Source: Agromyces ramosus (GTDB taxonomy: Bacteria; Actinomycetota; Actinomycetes; Actinomycetales; Microbacteriaceae). Taken from it: a stretch of 64,000 nt of DNA. The stretch's first letter is position 1. Each line of letters opens with the position of its first letter. The notes below the pieces were generated by a model, which saw only the letters and a list, made by a program, of their open reading frames with translations, was not told the DNA's origin and ran no database searches. The translations under genes were made by a program, and so were the position numbers. Positions 27,861 to 37,058 of this stretch are shown here, piece by piece. The stretch is from assembly GCF_030817175.1 (NCBI RefSeq), contig NZ_JAUSYY010000001.1, positions 3,224,001 through 3,288,000 on the forward strand, read 5' to 3'.

Positions 27861-30119
27861 GTGATGCCTGCCCAACTCGATCCTGAGACTCGCACCACCG
27901 ACGCTCGCTACTCGTCCGGGGTGCCCGCATGGCTTCGCGTGCTGATCCCCGTCGTGCTGATCCTCGTCTGGTTCGGGGCGTTCGGCGCCGGCGGCATCGC
28001 GTTCGGCTCGCTCACCGAGGTGTCGACGAACGACCAGGCGCAGTTCCTCCCGGCCTCTGCCGAGGCGACCGAGGTCAGCGAACTGCAGCAGGACTTCCGC
28101 GACGCCGACGTGGTTCCCGCGATCGTCGTCGTCTCCGGCGACGAGATGCTGGACGACGACGATCTCGAGGCGATCGACGGCCTCCGTACCGACCTTCTCG
28201 CGGTCGAGGGGATCCGGGCCGATGAGGCGTCGCCCGTGCTCGTGTCCGAGGACGGCCGGGCGGCGCAGGTCATCATCCCGGTCGACAGCGGCGACGATGC
28301 CGAGGGGCCGTCGGTCACGGTGGCCGAACTCCGCGAGGTCATCGACGCGACCACGATCGCGGGCACCACGATCGCCGTCACGGGGCCCGCCGGGTTCACC
28401 GCTGACCTGGCCGCCGCGTTCAGCGGCATCGACGGGCTTCTGCTCGCGGTCGCGCTCGCCGCGGTGTTCGTCATTCTCATCGTCGTCTACCGGTCGCCCC
28501 TGCTCCCGGTCATCGTGCTGTTCACGAGTCTCACGGCGCTCTGCGCGGCCGTCTTCACGGTCGTCTCACTGGCGCGCGCCGACGTGCTGCTCCTGTCGGG
28601 CCAGACCCAGGGCATCCTGTTCATCCTCGTCATCGGTGCCACGACCGATTATGCGTTGCTCTACATCGCCCGATACCGCGAGACTCTGGCGATCCATGAG
28701 CGGAAATGGGATGCCACGTGGGCGGCGCTCCGGAGTTCGTGGGAGCCGATCGTCGCCTCGGGTGGCACGGTCGTCGTGGGCCTGCTCATCCTGCTGGCGA
28801 GTGAGCTCACCTCGAACAAGATCCTCGGCCCGGTCGCGGCGATCGGCATCGTCTTCGCGGTCCTCGCGGCGCTCACGCTCCTGCCGGCGCTCCTGCTCTG
28901 GGCCGGCCGCGCCGCGTTCTGGCCGCGACGCGTCGCGCACGCGGGCGAGGTGGAGCATCACGCACGGCATGCGACCGGCGTGCAGGACGCATCCGCTCCC
29001 GATGAGGCCGACCTGCCCGATCGCGGAATCTGGGCGAGCATCGGCCGCCTCGTGTCGCACCGGCCGCGCTCCGTCTGGATCATCTCGGCAGTGGTCCTGG
29101 GCGTGATGTCGCTGGGACTCGCGCAGCTCGACGCCGATGGGGTCCCTTCGAGCGAGTTCGTGCTCGGCGAATCCCAGGCGCGCGAGGGTCAGGAACTCCT
29201 CGGCGAGCACTTCCCGGCCGGCTCTGGAACCCCCGCGGTGATCATCGGACCAGCGGGCGACCTGCAGGAGATGGCCGACGTCGCGCTCGCGGCATCCGGC
29301 GTGTCCTCGGTGTCGGTGTCGGTGCCGGCCGCGGACTCGCCATCGGGATCGGCACCCGTCACCGGCGACGGAATCGAGGCGCTCGGCCCACCGGGGACAC
29401 CGGCCCCGGAGCCCACCGTCGTCGACGGCGGGGTGCTGCTGCAGGTCACCCTGTCGGACGCGTCGGATTCCGGCGAGGCCGAGGCGACCATCGCCTCGCT
29501 TCGCGACGACCTCGACGAGATCGACACCGACGTGCTCGTCGGCGGGCCGACGGCCGTCGCCCTCGACACGAACTCGGCGGCGATCGCCGATCGTACGCTC
29601 GTGATCCCGCTCGTGCTCGCCGCAATCCTCGTGATCCTGATGCTGCTGCTGCGCTCGATCGTCGCGCCGCTCATCCTGATCGGTAGCGTCGTGCTCTCCT
29701 TCGCGGCCGCGCTCGGCGTCTCGGCGCTGGTCTTCGAGCACGTGTTCCACTTTCCGGGGGCAGACCCGTCGGTGCCCCTCTTCGGCTTCGTGTTCCTCGT
29801 CGCGCTCGGCGTGGACTACAACATCTTCCTGATGACCAGGGTGCGCGAGGAGTCGCAGCGGTTCGGCACACGACGAGGCATCGTGCGGGGCCTCCGACTC
29901 ACCGGCGGAGTCATCACCTCCGCGGGCCTCGTCCTCGCGGCGACGTTCGCGGCGCTCGGGGTGCTGCCGATCCTCTTCCTCGCACAGATCTCGTTCATCG
30001 TCGCGTTCGGCGTGCTGCTCGACACGTTCCTCGTGCGCACGCTGCTCGTGCCGGCGCTGGCCTACGACGTGGGCCGCGGCATCTGGTGGCCCGGCGCGCT
30101 GGCGCGCGGGGAACGCTGA
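27861..30119 (+). CDS. MMPL family RND-type transporter
   Basis: A protein of about 750 residues with the twelve-span layout of MmpL/ActII-3 transporters. One span near residue 20-42 is followed by a large extracytoplasmic loop and a five-span bundle (about 190-350). A second half repeats the plan with a loop (about 410-570) and spans 580-750. Conserved charged text GATTDYALLYIARYRE and GVDYNIFLMTRVREE marks the two proton-relay segments. Such proteins export lipids or drugs using proton motive force. The substrate cannot be read from sequence. No TetR or MarR regulator is adjacent. GTG 27861 and ATG 27864 are both possible starts. Confidence 0.9.
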   Translation: MMPAQLDPETRTTDARYSSGVPAWLRVLIPVVLILVWFGAFGAGGIAFGSLTEVSTNDQAQFLPASAEATEVSELQQDFRDADVVPAIVVVSGDEMLDDDDLEAIDGLRTDLLAVEGIRADEASPVLVSEDGRAAQVIIPVDSGDDAEGPSVTVAELREVIDATTIAGTTIAVTGPAGFTADLAAAFSGIDGLLLAVALAAVFVILIVVYRSPLLPVIVLFTSLTALCAAVFTVVSLARADVLLLSGQTQGILFILVIGATTDYALLYIARYRETLAIHERKWDATWAALRSSWEPIVASGGTVVVGLLILLASELTSNKILGPVAAIGIVFAVLAALTLLPALLLWAGRAAFWPRRVAHAGEVEHHARHATGVQDASAPDEADLPDRGIWASIGRLVSHRPRSVWIISAVVLGVMSLGLAQLDADGVPSSEFVLGESQAREGQELLGEHFPAGSGTPAVIIGPAGDLQEMADVALAASGVSSVSVSVPAADSPSGSAPVTGDGIEALGPPGTPAPEPTVVDGGVLLQVTLSDASDSGEAEATIASLRDDLDEIDTDVLVGGPTAVALDTNSAAIADRTLVIPLVLAAILVILMLLLRSIVAPLILIGSVVLSFAAALGVSALVFEHVFHFPGADPSVPLFGFVFLVALGVDYNIFLMTRVREESQRFGTRRGIVRGLRLTGGVITSAGLVLAATFAALGVLPILFLAQISFIVAFGVLLDTFLVRTLLVPALAYDVGRGIWWPGALARGER

Positions 30120-30137
30120 CACCCGGCCGCAGACGAC

Positions 30138-30173
30138 GAAGCGAGCGGATGCCCCGGGGCATCCGCTCGCTTC
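30138..30173. terminator. Bidirectional terminator, perfect 36-base palindrome
   Basis: GAAGCGAGCGGATGCCCC (30138-30155) followed immediately by its perfect complement (30156-30173), between the convergent MMPL and kgd genes. The inner bases must form the loop. It holds both orientations of the recurring GGATGCC heptamer. Confidence 0.8.
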
Positions 30174-30185
30174 ATGCCCGCTGCG

Positions 30186-33100
30186 TCAGAGCGTGGTGGC
30201 GCGGCGCACGATCTCGGCCTGCTCGGTGGCGTGGCGCTTGGCGGAGCCGGTCGCCGGCGAGGCAGCCGCGGCTCGCGCGACGACCGCGACCGGACGCGGT
30301 CCGAGCTTGTTCGTCTCGATGACGAAGTACGGCCAGGCGCCCTGGTTCTCGGGCTCCTCTTGGGCCCACATGAGCTCGGCCTGGGGGTACTCGTCGGCAA
30401 CGGCCTTGAGCTCGGCAGCAGGCAGCGGGTAGAGCTGCTCGAGGCGCACCAGTGCGATCTCGGGGTTCGGGTTCTTCTCGAGCTCGGCTGCGAGGTCGTA
30501 GTAGAGCTTGCCCGACATGAAGACCACCCGCTTCACCGCCGACTTGTCGGTGATGCGCGCGTCGTCGATCACGGGCTCGAAGCGCCCCTGAGTGAAGTCC
30601 GCGAGCTCGCTCGTGGCGCCGCGAAGGCGGAGCATCGCCTTCGGCGTGAACACCACGAGGGGGCGACGGGGGCGCTGGTACGCCTGCCGGCGAAGCAGGT
30701 GGAAGTACGACGCGGGCGTCGACGGGCGCGCGACCGTCATGTTGTTCTCGGCGCACATCTGCAGGTACCGCTCGATGCGGGCGCTCGAGTGATCGGGGCC
30801 CTGGCCCTCGTAGCCGTGGGGGAGGAGGAGGACGACGCTCGAACGCTGGCCCCACTTCTGCTCGGCCGACGAGATGAACTCGTCGATGATGGTCTGCGCG
30901 CCGTTCGCGAAGTCGCCGAACTGCGCCTCCCAGAGCACGAGCGCATCAGCCCGCTCGACGGAGTATCCGTACTCGAAGCCCATCGCCGCGTACTCACTGA
31001 GCAGCGAGTCGTAGATCCAGAACCGGGCCTGGTTGTCGGAGAGGTTCTGCAGCGGCAGCCACTCCTGCCCGTTCACCCGGTCGTGGAGCACCGCGTGACG
31101 CTGCACGAACGTGCCGCGCCGGGCGTCCTGACCGGCGAAGCGCACCGGGGTTCCCTCGAGGAGCAGCGCGCCCAGGGCGAGCAGCTCGCCGAAGCCCCAG
31201 TCGATCTTGCCGTTGCGGCTCATGTCGAGCCGCTTGGTGAGGAGCTGCTGGATCTTCGGGTGCACGGTGAAGCCCGCGGGCTTGTTGTTGAACGCGTCGC
31301 CGATGGCGTGCACGACCTCGGTCGAGACGCCGGTGCTCTCGAGCTCGCCTGCGACCGGCTCGGCCTCGCGCGTCGACTCGGTGGCCCCGACGATCGGGAT
31401 GGCTCCCGTCTGCGCGGCGTGCGTCTCGGCGAAGGCGCGTTCGAGGCGGTCCTGGAAGTCGCGGTGCGCTTCTTCGTACTCCTCCTCGGTGATGTCGCCA
31501 CGACCGACGAGAGCCTCCGTGTAGAGCTTGCGCACTGAGCGCTTCGCCTCGATGAGGTTGTACATCAGCGGCTGCGTCATCGAGGGGTCGTCGCCCTCGT
31601 TGTGGCCGCGACGGCGGAAGCACACGAGGTCGATGACGACGTCGCGCTTGAACTCCTGGCGGTAGCGGAAGGCGAGCTCAGCCACCCGCACGACAGCCTC
31701 GGGGTCGTCGCCGTTCACATGGAAGATCGGCGCCTGGACGGTCTTCGCGACATCCGTCGAGTAGATCGACGATCGCGCGTCGCCCGGCACCGTCGTGAAG
31801 CCGACCTGGTTGTTCACGACGACGTGGATGGTGCCGCCGGTGCGGTAGCCGCGCAGCTGCGACATCTGCATCGTCTCGAACACGACACCCTGGGCGGCCA
31901 TGGCGGCGTCGCCGTGCACGAGGATCGGCAGGGTCGAGAACGTGCCGATCGGCTTCCGGTCTTGCTTGGCCCGCACGATGCCCTCGAGCACACCGTCGAC
32001 GGCTTCGAGGTGCGAGGGGTTCGCGGCGAGCGACACGGGGATCTGGTGGCCGTCGTCGGCCGTGAAGGTGCCCTCGGTGCCGAGGTGGTACTTCACGTCG
32101 CCGGAGCCGGAGAAGCCCTTCATCTCTTGCGTGCCCTCGAACTCGCGGAACACCTGGCCGTAGGTCTTGCCGGCGATGTTCGTGAGCACGTTGAGGCGGC
32201 CGCGGTGCGCCATGCCGATGGCGACCTCGTCGAGTCCCTCTTTCGCCGCGCCCTGCAGGATCTCGTCGAGGAGCGGGATGACCGACTCCCCGCCCTCGAG
32301 GCTGAAGCGCTTCTGGCCGACGTACTTGGTCTGCAGGAACGTCTCGAACGCCTCGGCCTCGTTGAGCTTGCCGAGGATGCGCATCTGCTCGTCGTGCGTG
32401 GGCTTCTCGTACTTACGCTCGACCTCGTTCTGGATCCACTTGCGCTGCACCGGGTCTTGGATGTGCATGTACTCGATGCCGATGGTGCGGCAGTAGGAGT
32501 CGCGGAGCACACCGAGGATGTCGCGGAGGAGCGCGGTGCGCTTGTCGCCGAACCCGCCCGTGACGAACTCGCGGTCGAGGTCCCAGAAGGTGAGGCCGTG
32601 GCTCGCGATGTCGAGGTCGGGATGCGAGCGCTGGACGTATTCGAGAGGGTCGGTGTCGGCCATCAGGTGGCCGCGCACCCGGAAGGAGTTGATGAGCTCC
32701 TGCACGCGCGCCGTCTTGTCGATGGCGCTCGCGATGTCGACGGAGATGTCGGGCGCCCAGCGGATGGGCTCGTAGGGCAGGCGGAGCGCGGCGAACAGGT
32801 TCTCATAGAAGCCGCGCTGGCCGATGAGGAGCTCGTGGACCTTCTTCAGGAACTCGCCCGAGCCCGCGCCCTGGATGACCCGGTGGTCGTACGTGGAGGT
32901 GAGGGTGATCGTCTTGCCGATCGCGAGGTTCGCGAGCGTCTTCTCGGACGAGCCCTGGAACTCGGCCGGGTACTCGAGGGCGCCCGCGCCGATGATGCAG
33001 CCCTGGCCCTTCATGAGCCGCGGCACCGAGTGCACGGTGCCGATGCCGCCCGGGTTCGTGAGCGAGATCGTCGCGCCCTGGAAGTCGTCGGCCGTGAGCT

Positions 33101-33986
33101 TGTTGGCGCGGGCTCGCTGCACCAGGTCTTCGTAGGCCGAGAGGAACTCGTTGAACGTCATCGTCTCGGCCCGCTTGATGGCGGGCACGAGGAGCGCGCG
33201 GCTGCCGTCGGGCTTGGGAAGGTCGATCGCGATGCCGAGGCCGACATGCGCCGGCTTGACCACGCTCGGCTTGCCGTCGCGCTCGGCGTAGTACACGTTC
33301 TGGCTCGGGAACTCCTTCAGCGCCTGGATGATCGCCCAGCCGATGAGGTGCGTGAATGAGACCTTGCCGCCACGTGAGCGACGCAGGTGGTTGTTGATCA
33401 CGATGCGGTTGTCGATCATGAGCTTCGCCGGGATCGTGCGCACGCTCGTGGCGGTGGGCACCGTGAGCGACTGGTCCATGTTCGCGGCGAGGGTCTTCGG
33501 CAGGCCCTTGAGCGTGACGATCTCGTCTTCGCGCTCGGTGTCGGCGACGACGGGCTGCGGGCTCGTGATCGGGACGTCGGCCGGTACGGGCTGGGTGCGG
33601 GGGGCGACCGAGGTGGTGCGCGCCTCGGGCGCCTGGGCCACGACGGAGTTCGAGGACGCTGTTGGGGCGGGCTCGGATGCCGCGGGCGTCGGGGCCGCCG
33701 GCTCGGATGCCGCGGGCGTCGGGGCCGCCGGCTCGGATGCCGCGGGCGCCGGGGCCGCCGGCTCGGATGCCGCGGGCGCCGGTGCATCCGACGCGGGAGC
33801 CTCGGTCGGGGCGGCCGCGGTGGTCTTCACCTGGCGGTAGTGCTCCAGCACCGGCCACCAGGTCTTGTCGACCGATTGCGGGTCGACGAGGTACTTCTCG
33901 TACATCTCGTCGACGAGCCACTCATTGGCTCCGTATTCGCCAGCCGTGGTCTCGTCGGACCCCGACCCGGTCAATTGGCTCGACAC
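30186..33986 (-). CDS. kgd: Multifunctional 2-oxoglutarate dehydrogenase/decarboxylase (Kgd, SucA-type)
   Basis: A fused enzyme of about 1266 residues that acts in the TCA cycle as E1 and E2 of 2-oxoglutarate dehydrogenase and can make succinate semialdehyde. In order: a short N-terminal segment (GANEWLVDEMYEKY), an Ala/Pro/Ser/Glu-rich linker with 10-residue repeats (about 70-120), an acyltransferase domain with the active-site block STYDHRVIQGAGS (His near 368), and a thiamine-diphosphate E1 domain (GMAHRGRLNVL, GDDPEAV, RRRGHNEGDDPS). There is no lipoyl domain, as in mycobacterial Kgd. GTG 33986 is chosen by homology; ATG 34025 is an alternative with no clear ribosome binding site. Confidence 0.95.
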   Translation of the reverse strand: MSSQLTGSGSDETTAGEYGANEWLVDEMYEKYLVDPQSVDKTWWPVLEHYRQVKTTAAAPTEAPASDAPAPAASEPAAPAPAASEPAAPTPAASEPAAPTPAASEPAPTASSNSVVAQAPEARTTSVAPRTQPVPADVPITSPQPVVADTEREDEIVTLKGLPKTLAANMDQSLTVPTATSVRTIPAKLMIDNRIVINNHLRRSRGGKVSFTHLIGWAIIQALKEFPSQNVYYAERDGKPSVVKPAHVGLGIAIDLPKPDGSRALLVPAIKRAETMTFNEFLSAYEDLVQRARANKLTADDFQGATISLTNPGGIGTVHSVPRLMKGQGCIIGAGALEYPAEFQGSSEKTLANLAIGKTITLTSTYDHRVIQGAGSGEFLKKVHELLIGQRGFYENLFAALRLPYEPIRWAPDISVDIASAIDKTARVQELINSFRVRGHLMADTDPLEYVQRSHPDLDIASHGLTFWDLDREFVTGGFGDKRTALLRDILGVLRDSYCRTIGIEYMHIQDPVQRKWIQNEVERKYEKPTHDEQMRILGKLNEAEAFETFLQTKYVGQKRFSLEGGESVIPLLDEILQGAAKEGLDEVAIGMAHRGRLNVLTNIAGKTYGQVFREFEGTQEMKGFSGSGDVKYHLGTEGTFTADDGHQIPVSLAANPSHLEAVDGVLEGIVRAKQDRKPIGTFSTLPILVHGDAAMAAQGVVFETMQMSQLRGYRTGGTIHVVVNNQVGFTTVPGDARSSIYSTDVAKTVQAPIFHVNGDDPEAVVRVAELAFRYRQEFKRDVVIDLVCFRRRGHNEGDDPSMTQPLMYNLIEAKRSVRKLYTEALVGRGDITEEEYEEAHRDFQDRLERAFAETHAAQTGAIPIVGATESTREAEPVAGELESTGVSTEVVHAIGDAFNNKPAGFTVHPKIQQLLTKRLDMSRNGKIDWGFGELLALGALLLEGTPVRFAGQDARRGTFVQRHAVLHDRVNGQEWLPLQNLSDNQARFWIYDSLLSEYAAMGFEYGYSVERADALVLWEAQFGDFANGAQTIIDEFISSAEQKWGQRSSVVLLLPHGYEGQGPDHSSARIERYLQMCAENNMTVARPSTPASYFHLLRRQAYQRPRRPLVVFTPKAMLRLRGATSELADFTQGRFEPVIDDARITDKSAVKRVVFMSGKLYYDLAAELEKNPNPEIALVRLEQLYPLPAAELKAVADEYPQAELMWAQEEPENQGAWPYFVIETNKLGPRPVAVVARAAAASPATGSAKRHATEQAEIVRRATTL
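33671..33785 (-). repeat. 30-base tandem repeat in the kgd linker
   Basis: Nearly four copies of a 30-base unit begin at 33671, 33701, 33731 and 33761, encoding the 10-residue unit APAASEPAAP. Copies differ at single bases (GTC or GCC). Each contains GGATGCCG. Copy number may vary between strains. Confidence 0.85.
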
Positions 33987-34079
33987 AGCCTTTTCGCCCA
34001 CTCTCTCCGTTGATGCTGGATTCATGCTGACGGCGATCGTGTCGTGTGCGAACACGCGACGTGCCCGATCACCCACACA

Positions 34080-34085
34080 AGCCTA
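34080..34085 (-). promoter_or_regulatory. -10 element of kgd
   Basis: TAGGCT on the minus strand. Predicted start is near 34073, giving a leader of about 87 bases to GTG 33986 or 48 bases to ATG 34025. Confidence 0.4.
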
Positions 34086-34122
34086 AACCCCCGACGGCGG
34101 GGCGCGGGCACCCTTGCGGCGG

Positions 34123-34128
34123 TAGCGT
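34123..34128 (+). promoter_or_regulatory. -10 element of leaderless guaB1
   Basis: TAGCGT, 7 bases before ATG 34136, with no ribosome binding site. Confidence 0.55.
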
Positions 34129-34135
34129 GGAACGC

Positions 34136-35575
34136 ATGGAGTTCTACCGGACGGCGCCGAGCCACGACCTCACCTACTCCGACGTGTTCCTCGTGCCGAG
34201 TCGCTCCGGCGTCACGAGCCGGCTCGACGTGTCGCTCGCGCCCGACGACGGCTCGGGGGCGACCGTGCCCATCGTCTCCGCCAACATGAACTCGATCACA
34301 GGCCCCCGCCTCGCGGCCACCCTGGCTCGGCGCGGCGGCCTCGGCGTCCTACCGCAGGACCTGCACCTGCAAGACCTCGACTCGGCGATCCGCTGGGTGA
34401 AGTCGCAGTCGCCGCGGTTCGACACGCCGCATGAGTTCAGTCCGGATGCCACGGCGGCCGACGCGCTCCAGTCGCTGCCGCCCGCCGAGGGCCACGGCAT
34501 CGTGCTGCACGATTCCCGCGGCCGCTACGTCGGATCCATCGCCGCCGAGCGGCTGGCCACCGCGCTGCCCGACGCGCGCCTCGGCGACCTCGTGCACGGC
34601 GGGCTCGCATCCCTCGACGCCGACGACGTCGACACCCCGCGTCGCGCCTTCGACCTCATGGTCGACGCCGGCCTCGAATTCGCGCCGGTGCTGGAGCACG
34701 GCCGGGTCGTCGGCACCCTCAGTCGCAAGAGCGCGCTGCGCGGCACGGTCTACGGGCCCAACGTCGACGGCGACGGTCGGCTCCGCGTCGCCGCCGCGGT
34801 CGGCATCAACGGCGATGTCGCAGCCAAGGCGCGGGCCCTCGTGGCGGCCGGGGTCGACATGCTCGTCATCGACACCGCCCACGGCCACCAGGAGGGCATG
34901 TTGCGCGCGGTGTCGATCGTGCGCGACCTCGAGCTCGGCGTCCCGATCGTCGCCGGCAACATCGTGACCGCCGACGCGGTCGCGGACCTCGTCGAGGCGG
35001 GCGCCGACGTGCTGAAGGTCGGGGTCGGCCCCGGGGCCATGTGCACGACCCGCATGATGACGGCGGTCGGCCGTCCGCAGTTCTCCGCGGTGCACGAGAC
35101 CGCCGAGGCGGCGCGCGAGCTCGGGGCCGCGGTGTGGGCCGACGGCGGCGTGCGGTACCCGCGCGACGTGGCGCTCGCACTCGCGGCGGGTGCGGCATCC
35201 GTCATGATCGGGTCGTGGTTCGCCGGCACCATCGAAGCGCCGGGAACGCTCCGCCGCGACGCATCCGGACGCCTCTTCAAGGAGAGCTGGGGCATGGCCT
35301 CGACGAAGGCGGTGCGCGAGCGCTTCGACCGTCTCTCGCCCTACGACCTCGCCCGGAAGGAGCTCTTCGCCGAGGGCATCTCGTCGTCGTCCATCTACCT
35401 CGACCCCCAGCGGCCGTCGATCGAGGACCTGCTCGACATGATCACCTCGGGCGTCCGCAGTTCATTCACCTACGCGGGTGCGCGCACCCTCGAGGAGTTC
35501 CGCGAGCGTGCGCTCGTGGGCATCCAGTCGGCCGCGGGCTACGAGGAGGGCAAGGCGCTGCCGGTCAGTTGGTAG
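34136..35575 (+). CDS. guaB1: GuaB1 family IMP dehydrogenase-related protein (probable GMP reductase)
   Basis: A 479-residue TIM-barrel protein of the IMPDH/GMPR superfamily with two inserted CBS motifs (about 95-210). The catalytic loop is GVGPGAMCTTRMMTAVG, the active Cys being in AMCTT; the phosphate loop reads VWADGGVRYPRDVALALAAGA. The actinobacterial GuaB1 group has been shown in mycobacteria to be a GMP reductase (GMP to IMP) rather than an IMP dehydrogenase. The C-terminal SSFTYAGARTLEEF block is family-typical. It precedes two CNNM/CorC-type genes, the same order as Rv1843c-Rv1842c-Rv1841c. Confidence 0.9.
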   Translation: MEFYRTAPSHDLTYSDVFLVPSRSGVTSRLDVSLAPDDGSGATVPIVSANMNSITGPRLAATLARRGGLGVLPQDLHLQDLDSAIRWVKSQSPRFDTPHEFSPDATAADALQSLPPAEGHGIVLHDSRGRYVGSIAAERLATALPDARLGDLVHGGLASLDADDVDTPRRAFDLMVDAGLEFAPVLEHGRVVGTLSRKSALRGTVYGPNVDGDGRLRVAAAVGINGDVAAKARALVAAGVDMLVIDTAHGHQEGMLRAVSIVRDLELGVPIVAGNIVTADAVADLVEAGADVLKVGVGPGAMCTTRMMTAVGRPQFSAVHETAEAARELGAAVWADGGVRYPRDVALALAAGAASVMIGSWFAGTIEAPGTLRRDASGRLFKESWGMASTKAVRERFDRLSPYDLARKELFAEGISSSSIYLDPQRPSIEDLLDMITSGVRSSFTYAGARTLEEFRERALVGIQSAAGYEEGKALPVSW

Positions 35576-35586
35576 CGCCCGGGCGC
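35575..35586 (+). terminator. Short GC palindrome after guaB1
   Basis: GCGCCCGGGCGC begins on the last base of the guaB1 stop codon. It may be a weak terminator or attenuator before the CNNM leader. Confidence 0.35.
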
Positions 35587-35644
35587 GCTCGCGACGACGG
35601 AGGCATGGGCGCGCGGGTCTCGAGAGCGCCACCGCGCTCGTCGA

Positions 35645-35650
35645 TATACT
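35645..35650 (+). promoter_or_regulatory. -10 element of the CNNM operon
   Basis: TATACT, a near-perfect extended consensus. The predicted transcript start (about 35657-35660) falls at or just before the ATG of a short upstream ORF at 35660, leaving about 70 bases of leader before the first CNNM gene. Confidence 0.6.
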
Positions 35651-35659
35651 GGATCGACC

Positions 35660-35737
35660 ATGGACGATCCCCCCTCTGCGAATACGCCCGGCCATAGACC
35701 CTCGCCCGTGACCACCCGGGGAGGTCGTGATGTCTGA
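35660..35737 (+). CDS. Putative leader peptide (uORF) upstream of the CNNM pair
   Basis: A 25-codon ORF, ATG to TGA, too short for ordinary gene calling. It begins MDDPPSANTPGHRPSP and continues VTTRGGRDV. Five of the first 16 residues are Pro and two are Asp, including Asp-Asp-Pro-Pro at residues 2-5. Its ATG lies at the predicted transcript start, so it may be translated leaderless. It overlaps the CNNM start by 8 bases and spans the hairpin that hides that gene's ribosome binding site. Acidic/proline leader peptides sense magnesium through ribosome instability in enterobacteria (MgtL). A similar task here is an inference. Conservation has not been tested. Confidence 0.45.
   Translation: MDDPPSANTPGHRPSPVTTRGGRDV
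35710..35726 (+). promoter_or_regulatory. Hairpin masking the CNNM ribosome binding site
   Basis: GACC (35710-35713) pairs with GGTC (35723-35726), and CC (35715-35716) with GG (35720-35721), over a CGG loop. This buries GGGAGG (35719-35724), the ribosome binding site of ATG 35730. A ribosome translating the uORF would melt it. Confidence 0.45.
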
Positions 35738-37058
35738 GTGGATCCTCCTCGGCATCGGACTCCTCCTCACCGTGGGCACGGGCTTATTCGTTGCGAGCGA
35801 GTTCGCGCTCGTCAATCTCGATCGCGCCGATCTCGAGGCCCGTCGTGAGCGGGGCGAGTCGCGGCTCGGCCTCACCATCTCCGCGCTGAAGATCACGTCG
35901 ACGCACCTCTCGAGCGCGCAGCTCGGCATCACGCTGACGACCCTGCTCACGGGTTACACCATGGAACCCGCGATCTCCTCGCTGCTCGCCGGTCCGCTCG
36001 CCGCCATCGGCATGCCCGCCGCCCTCGTGCGGCCGGTGGGCGCGACCACGGCGATCGTCATCGCGACGCTCCTGTCGATGGTCATCGGCGAGCTCGTGCC
36101 GAAGAACTTCGCGCTCGCGCTGCCGATCGCGACGGCGAAGCTCGCGATGCCGTTCCAGACCGCGTTCACCTGGGTGTTCCGCCCGGCGGTCTCGCTCCTG
36201 AACGGCAGCGCCAACGTGCTGCTCCGGGCCGTCGGCATCGAGCCGAAGGAAGAGCTGTCGGGTGCACGCTCGGCCGAAGAGCTCTCTTCGCTCGTGCGTC
36301 GCTCCGCGAGCGCCGGACTCCTCGAGCAGGACACCGCGACCCTGCTCGGCCGGACGCTCCGATTCGCCGACCACGACGCCTCCGACGTGATGACGCCGCG
36401 GCCCTCGGTCGCGGCGGTGCAGCGACAGGAACCGGCCGAGGCGGTGCTCGAGCTCGCCCGCCAGACCGGCTACTCGAGATTCCCGGTCTACGACGAGAAC
36501 CTCGACGACATCGTCGGCGTCGTGCACGTCAAGCAGGCGGTGGCCGTGCCACGAGACCGGCGAGCGGATGTCCCGGCGTCGGCACTGCAATCCGAGGCGC
36601 TGCGGGTGCCCGAGACCATCAAGCTCGACGCCCTGCTCGCCGAGCTCCGCGGCCGCGGATTCCAGATGGCCGTCGTCGTCGACGAGTACGGGGGCACCGC
36701 CGGGGTCGCCACCCTCGAGGATCTCGTCGAGGAGCTCGTCGGCGAAGTCGCCGACGAGCACGACCGCACCCGCGCGGGCATCGTGCGCCGTGGCGACACC
36801 GTGAGCTTCCCCGGCATCCTCCGGCCCGACGAGCTCGTCGAGCGCACGGGCATCCGGGTTCCCGAGAACGGCGACTACGAGACCGTCGCGGGCTTCGTGA
36901 TGGCCGAGCTCGGGCGGCTCCCCGTGGTCGGCGACGAGGTGCTGATCGATGAGGGCACCCTGGTCGTGCAGCGTCTCGACGGGCGCCGCATCGACCGGGT
37001 GCGATTCGTGCCCACGCCGACCCGTCTCGGGTCCGACCAGACGGAGGAGGCGCGATGA
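35730..37058 (+). CDS. CNNM/CorC-HlyC family membrane protein (hemolysin family), first of two
   Basis: A 442-residue protein. A DUF21/CNNM membrane domain (about 1-190, three or four spans, with [18 protein letters not shown]) is followed by a pair of CBS domains (about 215-330; [13 protein letters not shown] and a [25 protein letters not shown] stretch). A C-terminal CorC/HlyC domain spans about 345-430. Members bind ATP-Mg in the CBS pair, and several are magnesium or cobalt efflux or homeostasis proteins. The name hemolysin is historical. It is the homologue of Rv1842c by position. The next gene starts on its stop codon (ATGA). Confidence 0.9.
   Translation: MSEWILLGIGLLLTVGTGLFVASEFALVNLDRADLEARRERGESRLGLTISALKITSTHLSSAQLGITLTTLLTGYTMEPAISSLLAGPLAAIGMPAALVRPVGATTAIVIATLLSMVIGELVPKNFALALPIATAKLAMPFQTAFTWVFRPAVSLLNGSANVLLRAVGIEPKEELSGARSAEELSSLVRRSASAGLLEQDTATLLGRTLRFADHDASDVMTPRPSVAAVQRQEPAEAVLELARQTGYSRFPVYDENLDDIVGVVHVKQAVAVPRDRRADVPASALQSEALRVPETIKLDALLAELRGRGFQMAVVVDEYGGTAGVATLEDLVEELVGEVADEHDRTRAGIVRRGDTVSFPGILRPDELVERTGIRVPENGDYETVAGFVMAELGRLPVVGDEVLIDEGTLVVQRLDGRRIDRVRFVPTPTRLGSDQTEEAR

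Noticed and set aside
35587..35730. M-box or other metal riboswitch before the CNNM genes
   Set aside because: The transcribed leader is only about 70 bases, too short for an M-box, and none of its conserved loops could be seen.
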